In this document: one piece after another, positions 46,202 through 56,463 of the stretch
How the letters are laid out: the number at the start of each line of letters is the position of its first letter
Numbering within the stretch: the first letter of the stretch is position 1
Source: Acinetobacter calcoaceticus
GTDB lineage: Bacteria; Pseudomonadota; Gammaproteobacteria; Pseudomonadales; Moraxellaceae
Length of the DNA: 64,000 bases
Reading direction: 5' to 3'
NCBI RefSeq assembly: GCF_016508255.1
Contig: NZ_JADVKT010000003.1
Span: forward strand, 303,832-367,831
Notes under the pieces: generated by a model
Told to the model about the DNA's origin: nothing
Seen by the model: the letters and a program-made list of their open reading frames with translations, nothing else
The model's database searches: none
Program-made: the position numbers and the translations under genes

Positions 46202-47023
46202 ATGAAAAAATCTACTCAGTCCAAAGCTTGGACAACGGTTCAAATTGCACGTCATCCTGAACGTCCGCAGTTTCTAGATTATGTCGGTGAAATCTTTACA
46301 GAATTTGACGCCTTGCATGGTGATCGTTTGTTTGGTGACGATGGTGCTATGGTAGGTGGTCTTGCTCGTTTTGACGGTCAACCTGTGATGGTCATTGGAC
46401 AACACCGTGGTCGTAGTACCCGTGAAAAATTAAAGCATAACTTCGGTATGGCTAACCCTGAAGGTTACCGTAAATCTCAACGCCTACTAGATATGGCTGA
46501 GCGTTTTAATCTTCCGGTTTTCACGTTTATTGATACGATGGGTGCTTACCCTGGTGTTGGTGCTGAAGAGCGTGGACAAGCCGAAGCAATTGCAACGAGC
46601 CTTGCTCAACTTTCAAGTTTGAAAGTTCCTGTTGTTGCAACAGTACTGGGGGAGGGCGGTTCTGGTGGTGCTTTAGGTATTGGTGTTGCTGACCGAGTAA
46701 TTATGTTGTCGCACAGTATCTATTCTGTGATTTCACCAGAAGGTTGTGCATCTATTTTGTGGAAAACTGCGGAAAAAGCGGCTCAAGCGAGCGAAGCTTT
46801 AGGTTTGACAGCAGATAAATTACAATCTCTAGGTATTGTTGAATATGTAGTAGATGAAGGCGAAGGTGCACATTTAGATCCTGAGCAAGTCATGCAAAAC
46901 CTAAAAGTAGTTTTGAAGCAAGCTTTGGATGAATTGCTACCAATGGATGCAAATGAACGATGCGAAGAACGTTATCAACGTTTAATGAAGTTTGGCAGCG
47001 CAAATTTAGGCATAATGTCTTAA
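46202..47023 (+). CDS. accA: Acetyl-CoA carboxylase carboxyltransferase alpha subunit
   Basis: With AccD it transfers CO2 from biotin to acetyl-CoA, the committed step of fatty-acid synthesis. The 273-residue crotonase-like chain has [55 protein letters not shown] (in parts), [15 protein letters not shown] and [14 protein letters not shown]. It lacks the N-terminal helical extension of the 319-residue E. coli protein. Its 3' end overlaps tilS by 64 bp. Confidence 0.95.
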   Translation: MKKSTQSKAWTTVQIARHPERPQFLDYVGEIFTEFDALHGDRLFGDDGAMVGGLARFDGQPVMVIGQHRGRSTREKLKHNFGMANPEGYRKSQRLLDMAERFNLPVFTFIDTMGAYPGVGAEERGQAEAIATSLAQLSSLKVPVVATVLGEGGSGGALGIGVADRVIMLSHSIYSVISPEGCASILWKTAEKAAQASEALGLTADKLQSLGIVEYVVDEGEGAHLDPEQVMQNLKVVLKQALDELLPMDANERCEERYQRLMKFGSANLGIMS

Positions 47024-48363
47024 AGCAAGCTCAACAGTTTTCGAAAAGTAGTTCTTTTCTTATTGGATGTAGTGGCGGCATGGATTCAATGCTGCTACTA
47101 CATTTAATGTCTCAAATTTTCCCTCAAAAAATCAGAACAATCTATATTGACCATCAACTGCAATCAAAAAGTGCAGATTGGGGGGAACTTGTTGCTAAAC
47201 AGGCTACTGGTTTAAATATTCCTTATATTATTCAAAAAGTTCAAGTTGCTGACGGTAATTTGGAAGCTCAAGCACGTCAGGTGCGTTATCAAGCTTATCG
47301 CCAACATTTGCGAGCCAATGAAACTTTGGTGCTCGCTCATCATCAGCAAGACCAAGCTGAGACAGTAATGTTACGTTTATTATCGGGCGCAGGTGTTGAT
47401 GGATTAGCTGCAATGCAGTCTGTGGATTACCGTGTAGACATGACGATTTGGCGTCCTTTTTTAGACTTAACTCGTGAGCAAATTACTGATTGGACTACTC
47501 AACTTGAAATTGAGTATGTAAATGACCCGACAAATTACGATATTCATTATGATCGGGCGTGGTCGCGTGAGGAACTTTGGCCATTTTTACAAAACAGATT
47601 TCCTAAAATGCAGCAAGCACTGAGCCGAACCAGTTATCTCATGCAAGATGCTTCTGAAATTTTAGAAGAAGTTTTGAAAGCTGATTTAAAACATTGTGGT
47701 ACTGCTGAGTGTTTAGACTTAACTAAACTTTTAGATTTATCAGTTGCCCGTCAACGCCAATTACTTTCGGTTTGGATGAAAGGTGATGGGCAATATCGAC
47801 CTGCATTTGAAATGGTTGAGCGTTTAAAAAATGAAGTGATTGATTCAAAGTCCGATGCACAAGCAGCATTACACTGGAATCAGTTTTACTATGTCCGTTA
47901 TCAACACCATCTTTATAGATTGAGTAAGCAAGTTTTTCTTGCTGAAAAATTAAACCCAGTTGAAGCTGAGTCAGAGCATCATTTCCAAATGGGGGAAATA
48001 GTGCATTACGCTTCAGGAAATTTTCAGATCACACAAAAAAATATCGGTTTGAGTCCATCTTTATTAAATAAAAAATTGACAATAATTCGACGTCAAGGTG
48101 GAGAAAAAGTCCATTTATATGGTCGTGTTGGGCAATGGCCATTAAAAAAAGCAATTCAAGAAGCACATATTTTGCCTTGGCTTCGTCATACAATTCAAAT
48201 ATTAGTCATAGATAATGTTATGCTTGGGGTTTTTACACCGAAAGGATTTTGGTTGGCTCAGTCTCCGTATTGTGAGCAAGGAGGATGGCAACCGGATTTA
48301 ATTTCTCATTCTTGTAATCTGGTAAATGGCGAATATGGTTATGGCAAGTGCAGTAAATTGTAA
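46960..48363 (+). CDS. tilS: tRNA(Ile)-lysidine synthetase
   Basis: TilS converts C34 of the CAU-anticodon tRNA-Ile to lysidine so that it reads AUA. The 467 residues include the PP-loop [43 protein letters not shown] and RPFLDLTR. The C-terminal domains follow, ending with [21 protein letters not shown]. The only possible start is the ATG at 46960, inside accA (64-bp overlap), so the N-terminal 30 residues are read from shared sequence. The accA-tilS order is also seen in E. coli. Confidence 0.92.
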   Translation: MRRTLSTFNEVWQRKFRHNVLKQAQQFSKSSSFLIGCSGGMDSMLLLHLMSQIFPQKIRTIYIDHQLQSKSADWGELVAKQATGLNIPYIIQKVQVADGNLEAQARQVRYQAYRQHLRANETLVLAHHQQDQAETVMLRLLSGAGVDGLAAMQSVDYRVDMTIWRPFLDLTREQITDWTTQLEIEYVNDPTNYDIHYDRAWSREELWPFLQNRFPKMQQALSRTSYLMQDASEILEEVLKADLKHCGTAECLDLTKLLDLSVARQRQLLSVWMKGDGQYRPAFEMVERLKNEVIDSKSDAQAALHWNQFYYVRYQHHLYRLSKQVFLAEKLNPVEAESEHHFQMGEIVHYASGNFQITQKNIGLSPSLLNKKLTIIRRQGGEKVHLYGRVGQWPLKKAIQEAHILPWLRHTIQILVIDNVMLGVFTPKGFWLAQSPYCEQGGWQPDLISHSCNLVNGEYGYGKCSKL

Positions 48364-49171
48364 TATCTGTTTTATTGGTGGCGGTAATATGGCCCAAGCG
48401 TTAATTGGCGGGCTCATCTCAAGAGGTTTACCACCGACACGTATTACTGTTTCAGATCCTGTTGAGCAGATCCGTCAATTATTACAAGAGAAAGAAGTCC
48501 ACGTAACACAAGATAACGTGGCTGCAATTCAAAATGCTGATGTTGTCGTACTGGCGGTAAAGCCGCAAGTTTTGGCGACTGTTTTACGTCCGTTGAAAGG
48601 TCTTTTATCAGATAAATTGGTCATTTCAATTATTGCTGGTGCTGAAATTCAAACGATATCAAACTTAATTGATAGCAATCGAATTGTTCGCGTTATGCCG
48701 AATACACCAGCTTTAGTTCAAACTGGTGCGCACGGTATCTATGCAAATGATGTAGTCAGTGCTTCGGATCGTGAATTAACAAGTCAAATTTTAGCGGCCA
48801 CAGGCTTAACAATTTGGGTAAACTCCGAAGCTCAAATTGATGCGGTAACAGCAGTTTCTGGTTCAGGCCCTGCATATTTTTTCTATCTGATGGAAAGTAT
48901 GATCCGTGCGGGTAAAAATTTAGGACTAGATGAAAAAGTTGCAACTGCGTTAACTCTTCAAACGGCGTTAGGTGCAGCTCAAATGGCAATTACCAGTTCA
49001 AACACTCCATCTGAACTTCGTAAGAATGTGACATCGCCAAATGGTACAACACAAGCCGCACTTGAAGTTTTTGACCGTGCACAAATCTCCCAAAATATTC
49101 AATCTGCATTGGCTGCTGCACAGAAGCGTAGCCAAGAATTGGCTCAAGAATTGAGTGACAGTGCGAAATAG
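48341..49171 (+). CDS. proC: Pyrroline-5-carboxylate reductase
   Basis: This makes proline from pyrroline-5-carboxylate using NAD(P)H. The 276-residue protein has the Rossmann loop FIGGGNMAQALIGGL, VVLAVKPQVL, RVMPNTPALVQTGAHGIYAN (in parts), and the family signature DAVTAVSGSGPAYFFYLMESM with VTSPNGTTQAAL. Three ATGs (48326, 48335, 48341) are possible, all overlapping the end of tilS. The last gives the usual distance to the cofactor loop, but none has a strong ribosome site, so translational coupling to tilS is likely. Confidence 0.92.
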   Translation: MASAVNCNICFIGGGNMAQALIGGLISRGLPPTRITVSDPVEQIRQLLQEKEVHVTQDNVAAIQNADVVVLAVKPQVLATVLRPLKGLLSDKLVISIIAGAEIQTISNLIDSNRIVRVMPNTPALVQTGAHGIYANDVVSASDRELTSQILAATGLTIWVNSEAQIDAVTAVSGSGPAYFFYLMESMIRAGKNLGLDEKVATALTLQTALGAAQMAITSSNTPSELRKNVTSPNGTTQAALEVFDRAQISQNIQSALAAAQKRSQELAQELSDSAK

Positions 49172-49192
49172 CTTAAATAGGATAAGACAACT

Positions 49193-49762
49193 ATGGGTGC
49201 AAATTCTGCGCTAATTTTTGGAATTTTAATTAATGTCGCGATTTTATTGGTCTTTTTCCGTTTTTTAATGCAATTGGCGGCAGTAAGTCCTTATAATCCT
49301 GTGGTTTTATCAACCGTAAAGGCGACTAAAATTGTTGATATTTTTGGCCGAATTTTTCCGACGGTCGCAAAAGGCCGGTTTAATTTAGCTGCGTTAGCTC
49401 TTTTAATTATTTTATATTTACTGAAAATTTTCGGTGTGATGTATCTTTCTGGTTCTATGCCAAATAGTCCGATTCATTTAGTGATTCTGACATTTGTGAC
49501 TATGATTCAGGACTTGATTCGTTTCTGCCGTTATTTAATTTTTGCAACAATCATTTTGAGTTGGGTAGTTATGTTCACTCAATCTCGTTCACCTTATATT
49601 GAGGTGATTCAAGATTTGGCAGAACCATTACTCGCGCCATTCCGTCGTTTATTGCCTAATATGGGAATGATTGACTTATCGCCAATTTTGGCTTTTTTGG
49701 CACTCTATATTGCCGAAATTTTAATGAATGAAGTTGCTAAAGTTCTCTTAACTGGTCTTTAA
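49193..49762 (+). CDS. YggT family membrane protein
   Basis: This 189-residue inner-membrane protein has two YGGT repeats. Each has a hydrophobic helix pair around a conserved loop: FFRFLMQLAAVSPYNPVV in the first, and VVMFTQSRSPYIEVIQDLAEPLLAPFRRLLP with MGMIDLSPILAFLAL (in parts) in the second. YggT proteins lie next to proC widely. They have been linked to osmotic and ion tolerance and to division or envelope processes, but no enzymatic activity is known. It is the last gene of the ppx-accA-tilS-proC series. Confidence 0.92.
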   Translation: MGANSALIFGILINVAILLVFFRFLMQLAAVSPYNPVVLSTVKATKIVDIFGRIFPTVAKGRFNLAALALLIILYLLKIFGVMYLSGSMPNSPIHLVILTFVTMIQDLIRFCRYLIFATIILSWVVMFTQSRSPYIEVIQDLAEPLLAPFRRLLPNMGMIDLSPILAFLALYIAEILMNEVAKVLLTGL

Positions 49763-49773
49763 GCTAACTCAAT

Positions 49774-49807
49774 AAAAAAAGGGCTGTATTTCACAGCCCT
49801 TTTTTAT
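49774..49807. terminator. Bidirectional terminator between yggT and polA
   Basis: AAAAAAAGGGCTGT, loop ATTTC, ACAGCCCTTTTTT. It serves yggT on the plus and polA on the minus strand. Confidence 0.92.
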
Positions 49808-49816
49808 TTCTGCTAA

Positions 49817-52588
49817 TTAATGGGCGTCATCCCAGTTTTGTCCTTGGCCAACTTCAACTACTAAAGGCACGGAAATTTCTACAACAGATTCCATGACTTT
49901 TGCGATTTGCTTAGAAAGTTCTTCAGCAATGTTTTGATCGGCTTCAAAAACTAATTCATCGTGTACTTGAAGTAGTAATTTGGCTTGATCTTTTGGCAAG
50001 ATTTTATCAACTTCAATCATCGCAATTTTAATAATATCAGCTGCACTACCTTGTAAAGGCGCGTTGATCGCCGCACGTTCGGCAGCCTTACGTACCATCA
50101 CATTTCGTGCATCAATATCTGGCGTATAAAGACGACGGCCTAAAATAGTTTCAACAAATCCTTGCTCTGATGCAACTTGACGCGTGCGTTGCATATATTC
50201 ATAGATGCCAGGGTAACGTTGGAAATATTGTTTGATATAGTTTTGCGATTCTTGACGGGTGAAACCTAGCTGACGAATCAAGCCAAACTCAGACATACCA
50301 TAAAGTAGACCAAAGTTTACTGCCTTAGCTTGACGACGTTGGTCATTGGTTACATCTTCAATTGCAATACCCAACACTTCAGCAGCGGTACGACGGTGAA
50401 CATCTTGCCCGTGCTGGAATGCATGAACTAAAGCATCATCTTGAGAAAAATGTGCCATTAAACGTAGTTCAATTTGCGAGTAATCGGCTGCTAACAGAAC
50501 TCGGCCTTCCGGTGCAATGAATGCTTTACGAATCTGACGGCCAATTTGTCTACGAATTGGGATGTTTTGTAAGTTAGGATCGGAAGAGGATAGGCGACCT
50601 GTCGCTGTTAATGCTTGATGATAGCTCGTATGTACACGATGCGTGTCGTTATGAGATTGCTCAACCAAACGGTCAGTGTAGGTACTCTTTAACTTGGCCA
50701 AACCACGATGTTCTAGAATAATTTCCGCTAAAGGATGTTCAATTTTTTCTAGAACACTTTCACTCGTGCTGTATTGCCCAGTTGCAGTTTTTTTACCGCC
50801 TTTGATTCCTAATTTATCAAATAGTATTTCGCCTACTTGTTTAGGTGAAGCAATATTAAAAGTTTCATCTGCAATTTCCATGGCTTGATTTTCAAGACCT
50901 TCCATAGTTTTTGCAAATTCCACACTTAATTTGTCGAGGAATGCATGATCTAAACGAATACCATCTTCTTCCATGCCTGATAGAATTCGGGCAACTGGCA
51001 TCTCGATGTTATATAAAATATTTTCTAGCTCAGGAAATGGCTTAAGTTTGTTTGAAAGTACTTCATACAAACGATAAGTCACATGTGCATCTTCTGCTGC
51101 ATAGTGGGCAGCGACTTCAATCTCAATTTGATTAAAAGTTTTCTGTTTAGCACCCTTACCAGCAATTTGTTCAAAAGTCGTTGTTAAATGGCTTAGGTAA
51201 ACGCGCGCAACATCATCCATTCCGTGACGAGTAGCTGCTGCATTCAGTACATAAGATGCTAACATGCTATCGAAATACCAACCTTTTAAGTCAATTCCGT
51301 GGTTGGCAAAGATATGGGCATCATATTTAAGATGATGTCCGATTTTTTTAACCGCTTCATTTTCTAGTACAGGCTTAATTTGAGCCAGAATTTGTTCACG
51401 GTCTAACTGCTGCGGTGCATTTTCATAGTTATGCGCTAAAGGCACATAGTAGGCATCTTGTGAGTCAAATGCGATTGAAAAACCAACCATTTCGGCAATA
51501 CGGTAATCAAGGCTGGTGGTCTCTGTATCAATGGCAAAATGATCGGCATTTTGCATGCGTTGCAAGAGTTGATCCCATACTTCTTGAGTTAAAACAGTAT
51601 GATAATTTGCAGTTCCAAGCTGGTCATCTTGACTGGTTAGGCTTGCCTGATCTTCGGTTTCTATAGAGTCAGCCGGTTTAACTTCATCTTGAACGACGAC
51701 TTGTGAAGCTTGTTGTTTATAAGTAGAACTGTTTGGATTATTCGGATGATCAAGTGACTGTAACTGATTTCTAAATTCAAGCTCAGTATATAAGTTGCGT
51801 AAAGCATCAACATTTGGGTCGATAAGCTTTAATTCATGCCAGTCGAGTTCTAAAGGAAGATCACACACAATGCTTGCTAACTGATGATCAAGCTTAATAT
51901 TGTCTAAATTATCTTTGATATTCTGGCTAATCTTGCCTTTAAGTTGATCTGCATTGGCAATGATATTGTCCAACGTGCCATATTCAGTCAGTAACTTAGC
52001 AGCTGTCTTTGCTCCTACACCCGGAACACCCATAATACCGTCAGATGCATCACCCATCAGAGTCAAGTAGTCGATAATCTGATTTGGCCAAACTCCAAAC
52101 TTCTCAAATACACCGTCGGTGTCCATTACTCGATCTTTAAAACTATCTTCTAACTTTACATGATCATTAACCAATTGAGCCATGTCTTTATCTCCAGTCG
52201 AGATAAGAACATGGTGTCCTTCAAGTACGGCACGTTTAGCAAGTGTACCGATAATGTCATCTGCTTCTGCGCCAGGGAGACTATATAAAGGAATACCTTG
52301 AGCTTTAATCAATGCATGTAAATATGGAATTTGTTGAGACAACTCTTCGGGCATACTCGGGCGGTCACCTTTATAGATCGGTGAAAGCTTATGACGGAAG
52401 GTTGGTTCAGGAGTGTCAAAAATTACGGCCATATGCGTCGGTTGCATACGACGCATAAGTTTTTGAATCGCAGAAATTGCTCCACGTATTGCATTGGTAT
52501 GTAACCCTGTAGAGGTCGTCAATGGTGGTAATGCATGATATGCACGAAATAAAAAATAGGACCCATCAACCAAGACAAATGGTGGCAT
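49817..52588 (-). CDS. polA: DNA polymerase I
   Basis: This polymerase works in repair and Okazaki-fragment processing. The 923 residues run 5'-3' exonuclease (FVLVDGSYFLFRAYHALP; GAEADDIIGTLA; LMGDASDGIMGVPGVGAKTAAKLL in parts), 3'-5' exonuclease with intact acidic residues (FAIDTETTSLDY; YAAEDAHVTYRLYE), and polymerase motifs A (LLAADYSQIELRLMAHFS), B (RRQAKAVNFGLLYGMSEFG) and C (LQVHDELVFE). It is full length. The ATG at 52588 is preceded by AAGGAATTG. It converges with yggT through a shared terminator. Confidence 0.97.
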   Translation of the reverse strand: MPPFVLVDGSYFLFRAYHALPPLTTSTGLHTNAIRGAISAIQKLMRRMQPTHMAVIFDTPEPTFRHKLSPIYKGDRPSMPEELSQQIPYLHALIKAQGIPLYSLPGAEADDIIGTLAKRAVLEGHHVLISTGDKDMAQLVNDHVKLEDSFKDRVMDTDGVFEKFGVWPNQIIDYLTLMGDASDGIMGVPGVGAKTAAKLLTEYGTLDNIIANADQLKGKISQNIKDNLDNIKLDHQLASIVCDLPLELDWHELKLIDPNVDALRNLYTELEFRNQLQSLDHPNNPNSSTYKQQASQVVVQDEVKPADSIETEDQASLTSQDDQLGTANYHTVLTQEVWDQLLQRMQNADHFAIDTETTSLDYRIAEMVGFSIAFDSQDAYYVPLAHNYENAPQQLDREQILAQIKPVLENEAVKKIGHHLKYDAHIFANHGIDLKGWYFDSMLASYVLNAAATRHGMDDVARVYLSHLTTTFEQIAGKGAKQKTFNQIEIEVAAHYAAEDAHVTYRLYEVLSNKLKPFPELENILYNIEMPVARILSGMEEDGIRLDHAFLDKLSVEFAKTMEGLENQAMEIADETFNIASPKQVGEILFDKLGIKGGKKTATGQYSTSESVLEKIEHPLAEIILEHRGLAKLKSTYTDRLVEQSHNDTHRVHTSYHQALTATGRLSSSDPNLQNIPIRRQIGRQIRKAFIAPEGRVLLAADYSQIELRLMAHFSQDDALVHAFQHGQDVHRRTAAEVLGIAIEDVTNDQRRQAKAVNFGLLYGMSEFGLIRQLGFTRQESQNYIKQYFQRYPGIYEYMQRTRQVASEQGFVETILGRRLYTPDIDARNVMVRKAAERAAINAPLQGSAADIIKIAMIEVDKILPKDQAKLLLQVHDELVFEADQNIAEELSKQIAKVMESVVEISVPLVVEVGQGQNWDDAH

Positions 52589-52742
52589 TGAACAATTCCT
52601 TAATTTGAATTACGGCTATTTTACGTGAAAACGGATATGAATGCAGGTTTATGATTTTTGCAGTATTTTGTATGTATAAATATACGCTTGTATTGGCTTG
52701 AAGTAAGATGACCTGTAATGAAGGTGTCATATTGCTAAGCCC

Positions 52743-55547
52743 ATGTATAAAAAAGACAAACAGGGAATGATCATCATTTTGATCGCTTTGACTTTGTTTC
52801 TAGCCATTTCAATTGGTTTTAAATTTCAGAGTGCTGTTGTTGCTTTATCTATTGCGCTCACTGTCATATTGGTTCGGTTATTATCAAATTTGCATGAACG
52901 TTTAACTCATTTAGAGGAACAGTTTTCTCACCAGACAGCTCCACTTTATTCTATTCATATACAAAGAACGGTAATTTATGCGGCTGCCTTGGTTGCATTA
53001 GTTGCTTATATCAATCATTGGATGTGGATTGCTGGCGGGGCATTACTGGTTTTACTGTTATGTTTAATTCAAACCATTAGCACTTTTCATACTCGTCTGT
53101 TGTTCCTCGAGTCAGCAAAGCAAACAGTTCGTGTAAATGAGACCAGACAGACAGAAGTTATACTCCCTGCGGTAGAGCAGGTTGATTTCAAAAATATGGA
53201 TACACCAGTCCCAGTTGAAACGGCATCTTTAAATCAAACAGAACAACCAGCTCATGTACAGAGTGCATGGTGGCAACCAGCAATAGATTGGATGGTTAAT
53301 GGCAATCCAATTTTAAGAGTTGCTGTTGCTGTGCTTATGGTTGGGGTGGTGCTGTTATTACGCTTTGCAAGTGAACATTGGCAGTTAAGTTTAGGCGTAA
53401 AACTTGGTTTTATTGCAATTGCTGGAGGTGTATTAACTGCATTTGGTTATACCTTGCAAAAGAAAAATCAGCTTTTTGCTGTGGCATTACAAGGTGTCGG
53501 ACTCGCTATTGTATTCTTAACCCTCGTGTTTTCTCATCATTTTGGTGTGATTGCTAACCTTACTACAGCAAGTATTCTATTTACGATTTTATTAGCAATT
53601 ACGGTATTCCTGAGCTTAAAACAACAGGCAATTTATTTAGCAATTTTAGCACTGGGGATGGCTTACGCAGCACCACTAGTGATTCCGCAATATCGCCCCG
53701 ATGTAGTTTTCTTATTTAGCTATTACTTGGTCATTAATCTTGCTGTTGCCGCTGTTAACTTTATTCAGCCTTGGAAAATTTTGAATCAAGTCGCTTTCTT
53801 TGCCACGATGTTTATTGGTGGTAGTGCGATAGGTTTTTATGCAGAACCTGCAAAATTTGACACATTAGACTGGATTTTATGGCTGCATATAGCATTGTTT
53901 ATTTGGCTCAGTGTGCGTTATAGCCAAAATATATCTCGAGTTTCAGCACATGAAAAGCAAGAAGGGATTCGTTTACCCCCACTGTTAGATGTTGGTCTTA
54001 TTTTTAGTGTGCCTGTACTTGGCTTTACACTACATGCCTATTTAGTACATGAGTCTACGCAAGCATTGACTATTGGTGCTGCTGTTTTGGCTGTTACCTA
54101 TGCAGTCTTAACTTTCTGGATTAAAAAGACCCATCCCCAACTTTCCGTACTTGCAAAAAGCTTTTTCATCCTTGCCGTTGCATTTTTTGCATTAATCTTT
54201 CCACTGGCGAAAGGTGCACATTGGACAGCGATTGGTTGGGTTGCTCAAGGTACGGCCCTTATTGTATGGGGAGTAACAGAACGCTACCGTTTAAGTCGAT
54301 ATATTGGTGTCGTTTTAGTTTTACTCAGCTCTCTTGCACTGTTTTATCAGATTTGGGCAAATGCAGAGTTCCCGACGCTAAGCACAAGCATTTATGCAAT
54401 TGCCCAATTTATTTCAGCCTTTTATTTACTGCAATACAACAGCAAAGAACAACACTATTTTAGTGCCAGCATATTTAGCGGTATTTTCTTATGCTTGGGC
54501 ATGTATGCAGGGGCTGTAGCTGGTGTGGAAATGTTGGCATGGCATCATCACGGTTTAAGCCCATATTTGATGATTGCGATACTATTATTATCAATATTTA
54601 GTGTAGTTGTTCACTACAGACTAAGCGCCCAATGGCAGAGTCTACAGTTAAGTTTAATTAGCCTGTTATTGTTGTTAATTTTGGGTGAGGCATTTACCAG
54701 TCAAGTATTCAGCTTGTTTAAATGGCCGAGTATATTGCAGCAGAGTACTTTCCTCATCGCGGCAACGCTCCTCAGTGCTTTATTCATTATGGCTCAACCA
54801 CAGTCAGGTCAGTTTGGATATCTCAAGGTATGGGCAGGTTTAAGCTGGTTGGCATTAGCGACAGTTGGTTTGGCGATCTTTCCACAAATGCCAATTGTTG
54901 CTTTGGCTTTGGTGCCTGTGGTTTATTCACTTTGGACGTATAAGACTCATAAAATTACATTGTTGCATCAAATTCCGGTTTGGTGTCTAAGCTTATTTTG
55001 GCTACTTGTGGTGAGTGTTGATATTTATTCCGCTGAGTACCTGTATTTTGTCCCTTTGTTTAACTTAACGGACTTTCTTTCAATTGCGGTATTTGCGGGT
55101 CTGCTGTTTATTATTTATCAACATGCTTTTGATCAAGATAAGTCACAGGAGTGGACTTTTAAAATTACAACAATTTTAGTTGGATTGTTAGTATTCAGTA
55201 GTGTAGTCGTCCGAGGCTTGCACCATTACTGGGCGACACCACTATGGAATGCTTCAATTTGGACAAATGGAATCGTACAGTTAAGTCTGACATTGCTCTG
55301 GGTTATTTTGGCATTTGTATTGACAACATTCTCAAGTCGAAAAATGATTCGTCAACTGTGGTTTGTAGGCGCTGCACTTTTAGGAATTGTCGTCTTAAAG
55401 CTGATCTTACTTGATTTATCACAAAGTGCGACTTTGACCCGAGTTATTTCATTTATTGGAGCAGGTGGCATAATGTTGATTATTGCTTATCTCGCACCAT
55501 TACCACCCTCATCCTCTGTACAGAAGAATGGAGAGCCTAAGATTTAG
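52743..55547 (+). CDS. DUF2339 giant multi-spanning membrane protein
   Basis: This 934-residue protein is almost entirely hydrophobic, with some twenty-five membrane segments after an N-terminal part that has a short heptad stretch (LSNLHERLTHLEEQF) and a polar linker (about 145-175). The block NPILRVAVAVLMVGVVLLLRFASEHW (in parts) is the typical entry of DUF2339. Function is not established for the family, although roles in envelope or transport have been suggested. It starts at ATG 52743 without a clear ribosome site. Its last 11 bp overlap the 3' end of the converging MscS gene. Confidence 0.85.
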   Translation: MYKKDKQGMIIILIALTLFLAISIGFKFQSAVVALSIALTVILVRLLSNLHERLTHLEEQFSHQTAPLYSIHIQRTVIYAAALVALVAYINHWMWIAGGALLVLLLCLIQTISTFHTRLLFLESAKQTVRVNETRQTEVILPAVEQVDFKNMDTPVPVETASLNQTEQPAHVQSAWWQPAIDWMVNGNPILRVAVAVLMVGVVLLLRFASEHWQLSLGVKLGFIAIAGGVLTAFGYTLQKKNQLFAVALQGVGLAIVFLTLVFSHHFGVIANLTTASILFTILLAITVFLSLKQQAIYLAILALGMAYAAPLVIPQYRPDVVFLFSYYLVINLAVAAVNFIQPWKILNQVAFFATMFIGGSAIGFYAEPAKFDTLDWILWLHIALFIWLSVRYSQNISRVSAHEKQEGIRLPPLLDVGLIFSVPVLGFTLHAYLVHESTQALTIGAAVLAVTYAVLTFWIKKTHPQLSVLAKSFFILAVAFFALIFPLAKGAHWTAIGWVAQGTALIVWGVTERYRLSRYIGVVLVLLSSLALFYQIWANAEFPTLSTSIYAIAQFISAFYLLQYNSKEQHYFSASIFSGIFLCLGMYAGAVAGVEMLAWHHHGLSPYLMIAILLLSIFSVVVHYRLSAQWQSLQLSLISLLLLLILGEAFTSQVFSLFKWPSILQQSTFLIAATLLSALFIMAQPQSGQFGYLKVWAGLSWLALATVGLAIFPQMPIVALALVPVVYSLWTYKTHKITLLHQIPVWCLSLFWLLVVSVDIYSAEYLYFVPLFNLTDFLSIAVFAGLLFIIYQHAFDQDKSQEWTFKITTILVGLLVFSSVVVRGLHHYWATPLWNASIWTNGIVQLSLTLLWVILAFVLTTFSSRKMIRQLWFVGAALLGIVVLKLILLDLSQSATLTRVISFIGAGGIMLIIAYLAPLPPSSSVQKNGEPKI

Positions 55548-55558
55548 GCTCTTGTTTT
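55532..55558. terminator. Terminator hairpin embedded in two converging, overlapping genes
   Basis: AGAGCCTAA, loop GAT, TTAGGCTCT, then TGTTTT on the plus strand. The hairpin covers both stop codons of the DUF2339 gene (ends 55547) and the mscS-type gene (ends 55537), so the coding overlap itself doubles as terminator. The plus-strand T-run is better than the minus one. Confidence 0.7.
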
Positions 55559-56454
55559 AATTCTCTTTGATTGCTGTATTGATCGATATCATCTTGAGCA
55601 AAAATATGAGATGGTCGATCAATCAATCCCATTTTTGGAACAGGGATTTCGATGCTGTTATCTAGAAATCCATTTCGGATTCTTTCTTGCATTTCATCTC
55701 GAACTTTTAAAGAGTTCTCTTGTCGACACCACATTGTAAATAAAAGCTCAATCGATGATTCTCTGAATGCGGTAACCGTAACCGCAGGCTTTGGATCATC
55801 TAATACGAGTGGATAATTAGCTGCTACATTAAGTAGAACCTCGCGAACTTTAATGATGTCTTCATGAAAGTTGATTGCAAGTGTAATTGGAATACGCCGT
55901 ATCGGATATTTAGATAAGTTGTGTACAGGCGCACGAATAAGTTGTTCGTTTGGCAAACGAATATAGACATTGTCGAGTGTAAGTAACTTTACAGAAAGCA
56001 AATCAATTGAGATCACTTCACCTTCAATGGTATTTCCACGAATAAGGGTAAGCTGGATCGTATCACCAACTTCAAACGAACCTTCACCAATCAAAAATAA
56101 ACCACTAATCAAGTTGCTGGCAGATGTTTGAGAAGCAAAACCAAGTGCTACGGTTAAAATCCCCGCCGCACCAAGAAATACACTGAGTTTAAAACCCGCT
56201 TCTTTTAAACTCGTCATAATGAAGAGTAAGAAAATAAAATAAAAAATACCACGACGCCATACAAGGCGTTGATGAGCATTAAAGCGCGAGCCAATGGTTC
56301 TAATAAATGTATTTGAAATAATACGGGCAAGAACAAAACCAATAAAACACAGTACAACACCGACTAAAATTTCACTAATACGTTCGGTGTTGATATTGGT
56401 AAATATACTTTTGAGACTATAAGCGATTTCTTTAGGAATATTTGAATCAACCAT
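55537..56454 (-). CDS. MscS-family mechanosensitive channel
   Basis: This 305-residue small-conductance-type channel has about three N-terminal membrane helices. The pore-lining TM3 is rich in Ala and Gly (GAAGILTVALGFASQTSASNLISGLFL, in parts). The beta domain follows (FEVGDTIQL; GEVISIDLLSVKLLTLDNVYIRLPNEQL), then an alpha/beta C-terminal part (RRIPITLAINFHEDI). It opens under membrane tension to release osmolytes, or in some relatives signals stress. It is downstream of an unknown partner gene by 9 bp, presumably co-transcribed. Confidence 0.9.
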   Translation of the reverse strand: MVDSNIPKEIAYSLKSIFTNINTERISEILVGVVLCFIGFVLARIISNTFIRTIGSRFNAHQRLVWRRGIFYFIFLLFIMTSLKEAGFKLSVFLGAAGILTVALGFASQTSASNLISGLFLIGEGSFEVGDTIQLTLIRGNTIEGEVISIDLLSVKLLTLDNVYIRLPNEQLIRAPVHNLSKYPIRRIPITLAINFHEDIIKVREVLLNVAANYPLVLDDPKPAVTVTAFRESSIELLFTMWCRQENSLKVRDEMQERIRNGFLDNSIEIPVPKMGLIDRPSHIFAQDDIDQYSNQRELKQEPKS

Positions 56455-56463
56455 AAAGCCCCC

